DNA of 64,000 nucleotides from Phallus indusiatus (taxonomy: Eukaryota; Basidiomycota; Agaricomycetes; Phallales; Phallaceae): assembly GCA_027605045.1 (NCBI GenBank), contig JAQFWX010000014.1, positions 307,391-371,390 on the forward strand, written 5' to 3'. Below the pieces are notes generated by a model. The model was not told the origin of the DNA and searched no databases. It worked only from the letters and a program-made list of their open reading frames with translations. Below are positions 47,749 to 59,339 of this stretch, piece after piece. Positions within the stretch are counted from its first letter, which is position 1. Each line of letters opens with the position of its first letter. The translations under genes and the position numbers were made by a program.

Positions 47749-49320
47749 TCATTCATCAGTTTCTGAATCATATTCATGATCAGGGTAATAGCAATATCTG
47801 AATATCTCATCATTTCCCGACGTGATGAATGACCGAATCCCTTGAACAAATGATAGACGGGTGTCGACGGCGGTCACTGGCGTTATCTCGCTCGCCTCTG
47901 AAAACCTAGCTGCAGCTGCACGAATATTTATGATGAGACGTGTACTCTGAGTAGACCTAATTAGTCAGCAGTAGAATTGTACACCTAACAATAATTGCAC
48001 CAACAGTAACTGAAAAACTGACGTAGGACCATCTACAATTTGTAGTAATTCAATGATGACGAACAATAACAAACTGAGGGGGCCAATGTTGGTACTCACA
48101 GTAAATTGGGCACTCCTGCCGGACCACTCAACCACACTGGTTGGATAACGATGACAAGTATACCACCTGAATTATATCAGCATTTTTCTTTCATTTTCCA
48201 GAGAAATGTCAATACGTATATAGGTTAGCCAAGAAACTCCACAAACCGTCTCGTACCAAAATTGAAATGAGATCTTCACTCGCAACTTTTGTTTTCCAGT
48301 TAGAAACCGCTTTCTTCAACACCAGCAGAACTAAGACGGCTTGAAATACGAGTTCCGGAAGCCTGTAATATGATCAACAACGCCTATTTCTTGAAAGACT
48401 ACCTTTACATACACATAGTACGAATTGGGTAACACAGTGACAGTGGGGGATGAAGAAACTAGGGTAATAAAAACAACGGGAGGGTACCCAGCAAGAAACC
48501 CAGTGCCGATGTCAAATCCTGGAGTCGGAAGGCAGACGCAGTAATGTCAGAGCTGAGTGAGGAGAGTGATATTACTTTACTCACCAGGAAGCATTATTGG
48601 ATTTATATAAGAGAATATAAATAAAGTAATCGTTGCAGACATTTCGATAATAAAAAAAGCGATTAGAATACGTAGAATCAGAGTATGGTTTCTACCACTA
48701 TGCAATGCAGCGGCTAAAAACGCCCTTAAGTGAGAAAAAAAACACTAAAATATTCATGAAACCTACTTCGTTTGATAAAAAGTAATTCCGTGCAAAGCAG
48801 CATCACAATCCATGGAACGTTATACAAGATGGTAAACTGGTTGAGAGAATTGTAGATCTTGTCAATGTCCATGATAGATAGCTTTAAGGAAAGAAAAGTC
48901 GATCGTGCTGATAACACAAGGAAGGACCTAGCAATGATAATTGAAAAGATTAATATTAACGTGAATTGTAGACATACACGAGAGTGGCACACGGTAAATA
49001 ACGAGTGATTATGTAGAATAAGGTTATCCAGCTAGTTTTCCGATGATAACTACCATTTTTTTGCTGAGTTGACTTTGAGGAAGATACTACCTCAAATAAA
49101 ACTCACGACCATATATATACCACCTACAACAAGTTTTTTTTTAATGAGTCAAGGTAAAATAAATAACTGATACCTTACTTCTCTAGGAAGTGTGTCTATA
49201 ATGTCGCATAGTAATAAAGTCGTTGCTGTGGCTACAAAAATACAGCATCTTCATATGACGGCAAGAAATATTCTCACCTAAGTTGTATAAACTAATTGGA
49301 GTTGTAGGGATAGCGTTCAT
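47749..49320 (-). CDS. DUF6533-family membrane protein C
   Basis: Minus-strand member of the DUF6533 group. It starts MNAIPTTPISLYNL (ATG 49320). An exon encodes ATTLLLCDIIDTLPRE, and the 17-nt microexon 49107-49123 gives VVYIWS. The acceptor 'atggtag' leads into YHRKTSWITLFYIITRYLP. Hydrophobic exons follow, including ILYNVPWIVMLLCTELLFIKR and LPELVFQAVLVLLVLKKA. The last exon is STRLIINIRAAAARF, then RLSFVQGIRSFITSGNDEIF and an acidic end with TGA at 47749-47751. Function unknown. It shares this start and tail with D and E and differs from the A/B pair at the N-terminus. Confidence 0.8.
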
Positions 49321-49534
49321 GAGGAAAAATGGTATTTTTTTGAACCGAGCGTCATACTGGACATTTTATATAATAAGATCGACAGCCGAGACATCTTTGA
49401 CAGTTGATGTCCACACACACCGCGATCATCAATCAATGCCTCGTCTCGCTTCCCGTAACGGTGTCCGTGATAAGTTGGTGGAGCTGCGCTCAGAAACGCG
49501 TAACAAGACCGCCGGGTGGGCGGGCTCTTGCACT
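49321..49534. other. 5' flank of DUF6533-C up to the transposon
   Basis: Promoter side of gene C. No further feature, except that it ends in the 8-bp 'cttgcact' (49527-49534) that is repeated after the transposon. Confidence 0.5.
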
Positions 49535-50321
49535 CAAGAGTGCCCAAAAAATTGATTCCGTCATATGGACCTGGAGGGGGGGGGCACCACTGACGGACCT
49601 TAAGACTATTTTTTCAGCTAAATTTAGTCCTATGTATTTGTCCCAGGTTCGCAGTGAGGTTATCGGACACAGCGTAGACAATGTCCTTCCCATAGTATAT
49701 ATACCCCTTTCATCATGTTTCGCTAGTTCGATACTCAGTTTACTATCACCTTGGCATTGCTGTATGTGCACTGCGAAAAACTGAATATGCCTCACTCTAA
49801 AAAGAAATCAAACTCCAACAGCAGTGTAAGATTAATTGTTATTATTCGAACAGCTAGTTGACTTCAAACTTAAGAAATATGTGATTGTGGGAAGGGAGAT
49901 AAATCGGTGGATATATTGAAAGAGGACTGGAGGCAATCCCGACTTGATTGAATGCCAGGCAATAGGTTGTGAGATGAGGGCGGTGAGCTTTGGATATAAG
50001 CCTTCCTATTTCAAAATTGTAATTGTGTTGATTTTAGTTTCACTTTTGTTGTCAAGGTCTTAGAAGTGTTCCGCTGAATTGGATGTGCGAGAGTTGCATA
50101 AGCATGAACCACAAAACCGCCAAGTGTGCACAGAAATGACGCTAAGCTATGCATAATTATCATTTTTGTCAAAAAAACTGTAAATTTATTGTATTTTAGA
50201 CTATGAATTACATGCGTATTCGAGCTATTTTTTCACATTTGAAGGGGGGGGAGCGGTTGTGAGAAGCCTTATTACTCTTTTGGGGGTTAGGGTCAAAAAA
50301 AATTTTTTTTGGGCACTCTTG
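49535..50321. mobile_element. non-autonomous hAT-like DNA transposon, 787 bp
   Basis: The left end 'caagagtgcccaaaaaatt' and the right end 'aattttttttgggcactcttg' form terminal inverted repeats (11 exact bases plus an A/T run). The element is flanked on both sides by 'cttgcact' (49527-49534 and 50322-50329), an 8-bp target-site duplication. An 8-bp duplication and ends starting with CA fit the hAT superfamily. No transposase frame is present, so it must be mobilised in trans. G runs of 8-10 occur near both ends. Confidence 0.85.
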
Positions 50322-50329
50322 CTTGCACT

Positions 50330-50969
50330 CGGCAAATTCGGACGCCGTCACTTGGAGTGACACGAGACTGCGTTGTTGAGTACTCTAGGGTTAGGGTGGG
50401 ATGGAGGGCGCGAAAGAATGTCGGAATGAATGATGGTGACGACGCTAAGATGTCACCTAGTTCGATTGCGATGACGGAGAGAGCAACGCGACGCGCAATG
50501 ATTAATGAGCTCTAGCGCCCGCGGACTCAGCAGGACATTGGTGCCTTCCTGTTCTCAAGATCCGCAACTATATAGAGGTTGCAAGTTGTTATGGGCGGTA
50601 ACGGTATCCATGGCACTCTGAAGATGGTCTGAATTTTCAAGGCATTGGTGCCCGTGATGGAAGTTACTTCAATTAGAATTTCGTTGCCAAAGTGTCAATT
50701 ATATAAGACGATATGGGCTCAGTCTCAGTTTCACACCATATTCTTTGTGAAAGAAATAGTCGTTGATCGGCAAACTCAATCACTACTAGACTTAGTACCC
50801 ATTGACGGATAAATAGATATCCTTCTCCTTTCTCGATGATCATCAGCTTAAGTTGAAGATATCTAATAAAAATATTCGCTCTCGGTACCAGTGCAAGTGA
50901 AGAAGCTTGAGACAGAATCCTAGAAAGAATACCTAGCGAATTTCTGGGAAACTTAAAAATGGATTTCTC
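50330..50969. other. spacer right of the transposon
   Basis: No gene recognised. It contains 'ctctagggttagggtggg' near 50385 and otherwise unremarkable sequence. Confidence 0.3.
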
Positions 50970-51275
50970 ACGCGAGTATCCATGCGAAGTAAGGACTGTT
51001 AATAAATGGAAATTTGGTGGAATGTTCTTCCAAAGCGCATTCCTTCTGATCTTTTCTATTGATCAGAGGCAAAAAAGGCGTGGCCAGTCGTCATGTGCTG
51101 ATAATCGAAGATAACCCTATTTCGTCCGAGTCTCAAAATTTTTAAAGAGTGAAGCGTGGTACTGACATAGTACAATAATATCAAAATAATTGAAGTTACA
51201 AGGAAACGGGAAAAATCAACATCATACACGGGAGCTTGCATGCACAAAAGGGAGATAGTTTGAAAATCTACCATA
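50970..51275 (-). pseudogene. relic of a MYND-gene 5' end
   Basis: 'tccatgcgaagtaaggactgttaataaa' followed by 'cttccaaagcgcattcctt' and 'attgatcagaggcaaaaaagg' matches the 5' exons and start region of MYND1 (44170-44360). The intervening start-codon exon is shortened and no downstream exons remain. It occupies the position 3' of DUF6533-D that MYND2 occupies 3' of DUF6533-C. The next about 150 bases match the spacer between those genes. Confidence 0.6.
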
Positions 51276-52871
51276 TCATGAGAGAATGTCACATTCATCA
51301 GTGTCTGAATCATCTTCAAAATCTGAAAAATGGTACGGCTCAGAGAGCTCCTCATTCCCCGACGTGATGAAGGACCGAATCCCTTGGACAAATGACACAC
51401 GGGTGTCAGGAGCAGTCAATGTCGTAATCTCGTCCACTTTCGCTCGCCTAGCTGCAGCCGCGCGAATATTTATGATGAGACGCGTACTCTGAGTACAACG
51501 CTATTGAATAGCAGTAGAAGTGTACACCTAATAATAATTCCACCAACAGTTATTGAAAAACTGACGTAGGACCAGCTACAGTTTTTCAATGTTAAATAAC
51601 GAGCGACGGATGGCAGTGCCAATGTTAACACTCACAGTAAGTTGGGTAGTCCTGCAGGACCGCAAAACCATAATGATTGACTCGTAACGATGAAAAGTAT
51701 GCTACCTAACCTATAGAGTTGGCCCCTTCTCATTTCTCCAAAAAAAATCCAATACGTACATAGGTTGACCAAGAAACTCCACAAACCGTCTCGTACTAAA
51801 ATTGAAATAAGACCTTCACTTGCAACCTTCGCTCTCCAGTTAGAGAACGCCTTCTTTGACACCAGCAGAACTAGAATAGCTTGAAATATGAGTCCCGGAA
51901 ACCTATCATATGATTAATAAAGCTGAATTCTCGACAGACTACTACCTTTACATACGCATAGTACGAATTGGTTGATACAGTGGGAAACGAAGAAACTGAG
52001 GTAATATTAACGCTAGTCGGGCCTCCAATGCTAATTTTCAGTCCTGTCAGTTGGGAAAGGGTAGGCAGGTGCAGCCATGGTTAACACTCAATCAGGATTC
52101 AGTATAATGACATCAATTTACTCGCCTAGAAGGATTATTGGATATGAATGGTATATTATGAATGAAATGACTGTTGCGGCCATTTCGATAATAAAAAAAC
52201 CGAATAAAATGCGTAGAGTCAGAGTACTATGATCTCGACCGTGATAACTAATCTGCAACGCAGCAGCTAAAGAATGGCCCTCAGTAAGAAAGAGAAAATC
52301 AAGACCTATGGAACATACTTCGTTTAATGAAAAGTATCTCAGTACAAATCAACATAATGAGCCAGGGGACGTTATACAAGATCATAAAATGGAGGAGAGA
52401 ATTATTGATCTTGTCGATGCTCGTGACAGATAGCTGTAGAGAAAGAAAAGTCGATCGAGCCGATAACACCAAAAGAGACCTATAATAACGTTGATGATCG
52501 AGATGATATCGACGTAAATTATAGACATACAGGAGAGTAACACAGGGTAAATAACGAGTGATCATGTAAAATAAGGTTATCCAATTAGTTTTCCGATGGT
52601 AAACTAATATTATTCTTCGCTAAGTTGACTTTACTAGCTCAAGTGAACTTAAAACTCACGACCATATATATACCACCTACACAAAATTTAGATGACAAGT
52701 CAAAAAATAGCCTTGTTACATACTTCTCTAGGAAGGAAATGTATAACCTCGCATAGTAATGCAGTCGTTGCTGCAACTACAAAATATAACATGTTCATGA
52801 AATGGCAGGAAAACACTCTTGAGCTCACCTAAGTTGTATAAACTGATTGGAGTTGTAGGGATAACGTCCAT
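51276..52871 (-). CDS. DUF6533-family membrane protein D
   Basis: It starts MDVIPTTPISLYNL (ATG 52871), almost identical to C. The microexon is 52660-52676 (VVYIWS). The following acceptor is less clear than in the paralogues: the nearest AG would shift the frame by one, while 'gcgaag' keeps it open with four extra residues before YHRKTNWITLFYMITRYLP. Further exons include ILYNVPWLIMLICTEILFIKR and a Val/Leu-rich segment with KKAFSNWRAKVASEGLISI. The last exon reads STRLIINIRAAAARR, then RVSFVQGIRSFITSGNEELSEPYHF and an acidic end, stop 51276-51278. Probably functional; a splice defect at the microexon cannot be excluded. Confidence 0.72.
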
Positions 52872-53611
52872 GAAGAAGAGATCTGAACGGAACTGTCATA
52901 GGCATTCTCAGAGGTTGCCAGTTATATATATATATATAAATATGAACGGTTACGGTATCAATGATTGCGTGGCGTGGAGATCATGAAGTGAGGTGCGGTG
53001 GAAGTTTGTCGCAAAAATCTGTGATGGTTTGATATAACCAATCCAAAGAATGCCGATTCAGAGCGAGCGCCTTGTCTCATTTTATATACCTTTTGAATAT
53101 ATTATACAAATCATCACAAGGTTTTGGGACATCAAATTCGCTGTCAAGATATACCGCGACGTGACACGTCCCGGACTCACAATGGGTTAGTTCACTATAT
53201 TCTTTGATTAGCAAAACAGATTACTAGACTCACGCATTGAAGGACCTTACGCAAATATTCATGCTAAATAAGGAACTGCCAATGAATGTCAACTTCAGCT
53301 GGCGTCCAAATTCGAAAAATGCGAGTCCTCTGATCCGCGTTCTGAGCGTGGTTCATTCCTCCAACGGATGTCGGAGAGCGAGACGAGGAGCCTAGGATGT
53401 AGAGCGGAAGTATTTGAGCTTATAATTGACGATAACCCTACGTCGACCGATTCTCGAGATATTCAGAGAGAGTTGAGCGTGGTAGTGACTTGTATATACA
53501 ACATTGATAGCTGAAGCTACGGGGGAGGCGGAACAATACACGGAAGTTTGATTTACGTATTGATACACAACTGCAAAAGGGAAATGGTTCAAATCAGAGA
53601 GAATGCCACAT
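52872..53611. pseudogene. spacer with a second MYND 5' relic
   Basis: Around 53245-53290, 'aggaccttacgcaaatattcatgctaaataaggaactgccaatgaa' matches the MYND exon region at 44155-44200 with several changes. About 53380-53520 resembles the spacer between MYND2 and DUF6533-C ('gagcttataattgacgataaccctacgtcgac' compared with 51100). Upstream of D, at about 52925-52938, is a short (TA)n run. No intact gene was seen. Confidence 0.5.
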
Positions 53612-55175
53612 TCAATCATTTTCACGACCAGAATAATGGTATTGTTCTGATAACTCCTCATTTCCCGACGTGATGAAAGAGCGAATACCTTGAACGAATG
53701 ACAAACGGGTGTCGGTAATTGTCACTGGTATGATATCGTCAACTTTCGATCGTTCCTCTGCAGCAGCGCGGATATTGAGGATGAGACGGGTGCTCTAAGC
53801 AAAACTATTGAGTCAGTAACGGAAGTAGTACGCGCCGTCCGACAGTGATTTTACCAACAGTGACTGAAAAACTGACGTAGGACCAGCTACAATTGATAGT
53901 ATTTTCAATTATACACAAAATCTGTCCAAATTCGTGCTTACAGTAAATTGGGTAACCCCAAAGGACCACTTAACCATAGCGGTTGAATAACAATAGCAAG
54001 TAAACCGCCTGCCAAGGACGATCTGTTTCAGCACTTTTCTCTCGTAGGATTTTAATACCCACATAGGTTAGCTGAAAAACTCCACAAACCATCTCGTACT
54101 ACGATTGAGATGAGATCTTTATTCGCAACGTTCGCTTTCCGGTTAGAGATTGCTTTCTTAGACACCAGAAAAACCAAAAAGGCTTGAAATGCAAGTTCCG
54201 GAAACCTATAATAATGAGTTATGACGCTTAGACTAGTTCTTGGAAGAGTAACGTTACACACGCATAGTATAAACCGGCTGACACAGTGGAAGATGTAAAA
54301 GTCGGAGTGATACCAGCCGTAACAAAGCTGTGAGAAATAGCTCTACTTCTTTGAACAATGATCTCTAAAGAATGAATAAGTTGAAGTAGAGCCGTGCTAT
54401 TGTGGGAAAAACGTGTACTTGCTTGGAGTTGAATAGTCAAAGTAAAAGAATATGAACGGAGGGAGTATAGCAACCATTTCGACGATGAACAAGGTGATCA
54501 AAACACGCAAAACCAGAGCACCTTGTCCATACAATGCAGCAGCTAAAATGGTTTTAAAAAGAAAAAAACGAAGGAAAAACGAAAGAAACAGGACTCAGGG
54601 AACCTACTTCGTTTGATGAAAAGTGTCTCAGTACAACCCAACATAACAAACCAAGGAACGTTATACAAAATGATGAAATGGAGGAGAGGATCTGGGCTGA
54701 TTTTGTCAATATCCAGGATAGTTGAAATAGAGTAGGAAAAGGTCGATTGTGGCGATATAAAGAATAGAGTCCTTCAATAGCATTGGTAATCATTGAGCGG
54801 AACATTAAAGTGAATCGATTGTAGGCATACAGGACAACGACATAAGGCAGGTAACGTGTGATTACGTAGAACAAAGTTACCCAGTTGGCTTTTCGGTCGT
54901 AACTGTCGTTTTTCCGCTGAGCAGCGAAAGTCCATGTTGATCAAGTAAAACTCACGACCATATATATATCAACTACATCAGAAATTTAGATGAAAAAATA
55001 TAAATGATAAATAGCCTTTTCACATACTTCTCTAGGGAGGGTGTCTAGGATGTCGCACAGTAGTAGAGTGGTCGTCGCAGCTGTGGAAATAAAGTCGGTT
55101 TACGAAATAATGATGATGGTGCACTCACATACCGAAGTTGTATAAATTGAATGGAGTTGAAGAAAGGGCGATCAT
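53612..55175 (-). CDS. DUF6533-family membrane protein E
   Basis: The most divergent of the minus-strand trio. It starts MIALSSTPFNLYNF (ATG 55175). The microexon is 54956-54972, giving LIYIWS and then YDRKANWVTLFYVITRYLP with a clean 'gacag' acceptor. Hydrophobic exons contain ILYNVPWFVML and LPELAFQAFLVFLVSKKAI. The last exon is STRLILNIRAAAEER, then RLSFVQGIRSFITSGNEELSEQYHY, with TGA at 53612-53614. It shares 'DYRKANW/DRKANW' with the plus-strand pair A/B, so it may be the nearest link between the two subgroups. Function unknown. Confidence 0.78.
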
Positions 55176-56050
55176 GAGGGAAAACGTCAACGGTCAGCTG
55201 ATATTCAGGACGGGACCGTCATATATTATACAGGGGGGTTGTCAGTTGAGATGTTTTGTCGGTTGATGTCCGCCCATGGTGAAGCCATGTTTGATCGACG
55301 AAAATATCATCCGTAGAATAATATATCCTGCTTTCAAAATCTGTGATTAAACCAAGCGACAGTGTTAGTGTAAATGCAACTAAGTTTTTTAAAAGTTATA
55401 AGCGAGCATTGTAGTCGTCGAGGCAATTATCGGGATGACCGGATGTACTACATTCCACCATTACGCGATCACAACCACGTTGCCAAATCAAAACATGATA
55501 CATAGTGAGTCCGCTTGTGCTCTTCATACAAAGAACAAAAACAGAAGCAGGAAACTGACAATCAATGAGACTCGCGCTTTTCGTCGTCGCCATCGCAAGA
55601 ATCTACCACAATCAAGTAGTGTGACTGATCAAAAGACACGTTCATCAAGTCTTGCGGAACTTTGTTTTGAGATGGACGGGATGATGAGTGAGTAGAACGT
55701 CGTACGGCGTGGTATGTGTTTTGTTAAATGACTGAAAACAAGATCAGGTACGGGCAAAAAGTAGGCAGCGAATCTCTGACATTTATTTTTCAAGTTTTTA
55801 TTCATCAAAATATTGACCACGGGACTGGCATTTAGATTAGTGGATGCCTAGAACGATGTAGAACGATGTCGTCGTACGTTCTCGGGGCCCAGCACCAGTG
55901 CGTGACATGTTTGAAGAAGCGCGTGACACAGGTCCCCCAAACAGTCAAGAAGCTGGAATGGATGGTCCTGTACACTTAGGACATCGTTAACCAGGAATAT
56001 CAATCGTCTCTTGATTTCTTAAACCAGCTTGAGTGGGTGTTTTGTTGTTC
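55176..56050. other. intergenic between DUF6533-E and the acetyltransferase
   Basis: Divergent promoters face each other here. Short frames exist (for example 55435-55695) but none has recognisable features or splice context. Nothing else noted. Confidence 0.35.
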
Positions 56051-57061
56051 ATGTCTACATCTCTCCAAGGAGCCTACGTTCGCGTTGCCAAAAAACCACA
56101 CGAGTACACTGAAGCAGCATGGATCCTAACACGGGCGTTCGCACGCGACCCATGCATGAATTGGTTTGGTAGCGTCAAAGAGATGGTCCCAGAGTGGAAA
56201 AATGCCCCAGACTATAATACACATCCTGCAGCCGCGAAAAAAGCTCTTCGGAACCTTTTTGCTTTCCAACACGCTCTTGTCAAGGCTACAATTCTGTGTG
56301 GTGGATTAATCACGTTGGCTATCATTCCAAAGCAGCAAGAGGGTCATGCCGTAGCCAATGATCCAGCTACAAAGAAGGACGAGACAATCGCTGGTGTTAC
56401 TCTATGGTTAAGACCGGGTCAGCCTCTCGACTTCCCAATAACGATAATCGTTCGCTCTGGTATTTGGAAGGTCTTGTTAAAGTGGGGATTCTCGGGTGTG
56501 AAGGTACTTACGTGTCATTATCATCATATCTATGCTTATCTTGTCAATTTTTAGAGAGTCCTTATTGAATTTTCTCCCGCCGTCGAAAAATCTCTCACAA
56601 AAGGGTTCAAAGCACGTAACCTAGATAGGTTGGATTCCTGGCATCTTTTAGAGATGGTGATCGATCCCCCATATCAAGGGAAAGGTTCGTTTGTGCAGTC
56701 TGCTGTCAACTTTCAAAGCGTGTATCTTCACCCGTTTTTCAGGCCTATGCACTTTGATGATGAACGATGGATTCAAATTGACTACACCGAAACCAGTCCA
56801 CTTGGAAGCGACTACAGCTAGATCGCGTGATATTTACTCCCGGTTCGGATTTGAAGTATAATCACTATGTCATCTTTTTTACAATACTTTTTTCTTTGAC
56901 TACGGATTTTTTAGGTTGACGAAGAACATTGTTTCGGAAAAGGCACAGTGGATTCAAAGGGTCTTGTGACTGCTAACAAAAAAAAAGCGACTGGATATCC
57001 GGAATGGATTATGACTAAAGTACGCGGCCATAGTTGTCTTGTCTTTCATTCTGCGCTCTAA
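56051..57061 (+). CDS. GNAT-family N-acetyltransferase
   Basis: Acetyl-CoA-dependent acyltransferase of the GNAT fold. The first ATG is 56051 (MSTSLQGAYVRVAKKPHEY). Exon 1 carries AAWILTRAFARDPCMNWFG and the strand ETIAGVTLWLRPGQP. Exon 2 has LDSWHLLEMVIDPPYQGKG, where Q-G-K-G is the acetyl-CoA-binding motif A (Q/R-x-x-G-x-G/A). Exon 3 (after 'tttttcag' at about 56743) gives TPKPVHLEATTARSRDIYSRFGFE. The last exon starts VDEEHCFGKGTVDSKG and ends at TAA 57059-57061. Length (about 270 aa) fits fungal members. The substrate could be an amine or a small toxic compound. Confidence 0.82.
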
Positions 57062-57358
57062 CATGTGCGATATCTGTAGTGGACTTACTAGTTATTATGC
57101 ATATTCAATCTTCGTATTTAGATTATCAGTTTATTTTCAACCCTTGATATACTTAAATAGTTTATTGTATTTATATTTCATGATCTAGATCTGTGAATGA
57201 TTGATAAAGGGCTATCTTAATAATGGTTACGTTCGTTAGAATCTAATAAGTGCGGTAACTTTGTAGCAGGAAAAGGGCTTGCTAGTCGAAGTTAGTATCT
57301 TTCGTCTTATTATTCAGGGATTAACGATCTGTTATATTGAAGCAACAAATACACAAGC
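57062..57358. other. tail-to-tail interval
   Basis: Convergent 3' flanks of the GNAT gene and the second F-box gene. AT-rich; nothing else seen. Confidence 0.35.
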
Positions 57359-59002
57359 TCAAATAACGCGTCTCCGTATATCGGGGTATCTTGGCGTATA
57401 AGATATACGCTTAGAGAATTTCATGGATAAGTAATAACCCTCGATGCGTCCGTCTTCTAATGTCACGGTCTTTCCAGAGCACGTTCCGTCCTTGATTTCC
57501 AGAGAGAGAGCAGCAAGCTCAACATTGTCAACCAGCTCTTCAAACACTGGTTTCTTTTCTTCTCGAAAGCTTTCATCGTAGTAATTGAACTCCACACAAA
57601 GATTTCTGAGAACGCTGCCGGCGTTTTTGCGATGAGCGAGAACTTCGGCTAAGGTTTGGTCCTTGGTGGTTACTAGTCCAACTTTCAAATCGTCCAATAG
57701 AGGACAGGGAAGCGTCGTGAATCCCTGCCCTGGAAGAAGGTGTGAGACGAAGTGCCACAAAGACTCGGTGTATTCACACGCAATGACCAGTTTCTCGAGA
57801 TTGTTGAAGAGAATGAGTAATGAACTGAATAGAATTTGGTAACGATGAAGCCAGGGAGGTGTTCTCGACTTGCTGGAGGGAAATATTATATCGCAGAAAT
57901 GCACTTTGGAAAGATCCAGGCTTGTCAATAGAGAGTGTAGCTGGTGTAGTAACCACTCGGTGTCGTATGACAGTACCACTGTGAGAGAGGCATTCCGATG
58001 ATGGGAGGGGTGTTGTGCAAAGTCTATTTGCAGGAACATGTCACTGTCCATCGTGAGAGTGACGCAAGTGCCGTTACGGGTTTTCGATACGAATGACAAT
58101 AAAGGTCGAATATCGACTATGGGTGTTAGTAATAGTGCTTCTCGGATATTAATCGACCAGCCTATTCCGTAGGGCATCGTTGTATAACGTAGAACAACCA
58201 TTAGAATCACTGGTTTGAGGTCTAAAACAAGTGTTTTGAGATTTGGGAACTGGATAGAGCGAATGTTCATGTCATTCATATCGAAAGTGAGTGACAAGCC
58301 CTTCAAATGAGAGAGCGTAAGAGATTCGAGGCGAGGCATAGCTCCCATCATGTCGAATAATTGATTGACGGAAGCTTTCCACTGAACAGATTGGAGATGC
58401 AAACGCTTGATGGTATTGAAAATTGGCATCGGGTGAGAAATAATCGAGGATGATATCCTGAGTTCCTCGAAGTTGGGAGATTTGGCCAGAAAGTTTGGGG
58501 GTGTCGTTCCCCAGTAGTACCAATGATGTGCTGTGTCGAAAGTGAAGACTTTGAGAGCTGAAACAGGCTGGTGGTCAAGTAAATGGAAGACATCTTCAAC
58601 ATCTGTAGTGGACATGTACGTTTTGAGAACGGCTAGTATTTGGATGCGGTGGAAATGGGGGAAAACAATTTCCATATGACGTTTCAGGAATTCCATTCTG
58701 TCACCGAGACAGATCAGGACTTCGAGGGGTTGATCGGCTGAGCGGAATAGCACTTCCTCCAAGAACCACTTGTTCCGTAACGGAACCTCGATATTTGTCC
58801 AGAAATTGGGATATGAAAGAAGAGCATTGCGCCAACTACGGCATACGTGAGTTAGATGGATAAAATCATCCTTATTTCTATCAAATGCGTATTCCAAGGT
58901 TTTAATCTTCGGAGACGGGTAAGTCAGGCATGCGATTATGTAGATTATATCGAATGATAGCTGAGAAGCTGTAGACGGTCCGATAACACGAGTATCGGAC
59001 AT
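57359..59002 (-). CDS. F-box domain protein, intronless, 547 aa
   Basis: Paralogue of the F-box gene at 24633. It starts MSDTRVIGPSTASQLSFDI (ATG 59002), with the F-box stretch LSFDIIYIIACLTYPSP and then FIHLTHVCRSWRNALLSYPN and FWTNIEVP. The remaining about 470 residues form LRR-like hydrophobic repeats. Phrases shared with the other copy are FVSKTRNGTC, VIACE, LPCPLLDDLKVG and AGSVLRNLCVEF. It is a predicted SCF ligase adaptor. The single frame is open throughout. Its start lies only about 350 bases from the truncated 18S sequence. Confidence 0.85.
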   Translation of the reverse strand: MSDTRVIGPSTASQLSFDIIYIIACLTYPSPKIKTLEYAFDRNKDDFIHLTHVCRSWRNALLSYPNFWTNIEVPLRNKWFLEEVLFRSADQPLEVLICLGDRMEFLKRHMEIVFPHFHRIQILAVLKTYMSTTDVEDVFHLLDHQPVSALKVFTFDTAHHWYYWGTTPPNFLAKSPNFEELRISSSIISHPMPIFNTIKRLHLQSVQWKASVNQLFDMMGAMPRLESLTLSHLKGLSLTFDMNDMNIRSIQFPNLKTLVLDLKPVILMVVLRYTTMPYGIGWSINIREALLLTPIVDIRPLLSFVSKTRNGTCVTLTMDSDMFLQIDFAQHPSHHRNASLTVVLSYDTEWLLHQLHSLLTSLDLSKVHFCDIIFPSSKSRTPPWLHRYQILFSSLLILFNNLEKLVIACEYTESLWHFVSHLLPGQGFTTLPCPLLDDLKVGLVTTKDQTLAEVLAHRKNAGSVLRNLCVEFNYYDESFREEKKPVFEELVDNVELAALSLEIKDGTCSGKTVTLEDGRIEGYYLSMKFSKRISYTPRYPDIRRRVI

Positions 59003-59339
59003 ATAATAGAATAAGTGATGTAGTTTGACCCTGATTCAACGAGGTGGTCGTCGCTCACGTTGTGGTGTCAGCGTGATTGTCACATGCCAGCGCCGAAGCT
59101 ACATTTATACCGGCACGGCTACTAATGAGAAAATCCTTAAAATACATCTACGAAATTATGAACAGTTGCGCAAGACTAGGACGAATTTTTATTGATACAT
59201 CCACTTTGAAAAGTTTCATGGTATGTAATACTTCAGCGCCATGATGTAAGAGGAAAGGTTTCCAACCATTGCCATTGTTGGAGCACCAGATCCAGGCTCA
59301 GCAATAAAAGCTAAGGATTTGCAGTTCTAGGAGTCTGTA
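59003..59339. other. F-box promoter and rDNA junction flank
   Basis: Sequence between the F-box start and the recognisable 18S. It shows no similarity I can see to the remainder of 18S rRNA, so the rDNA is truncated here. Confidence 0.5.

Noticed and set aside
49107..49123. TATATATA promoter elements in the DUF6533 genes
   Set aside because: They lie inside the genes, between splice sites, and encode the conserved YIW segment; treated as microexons instead.
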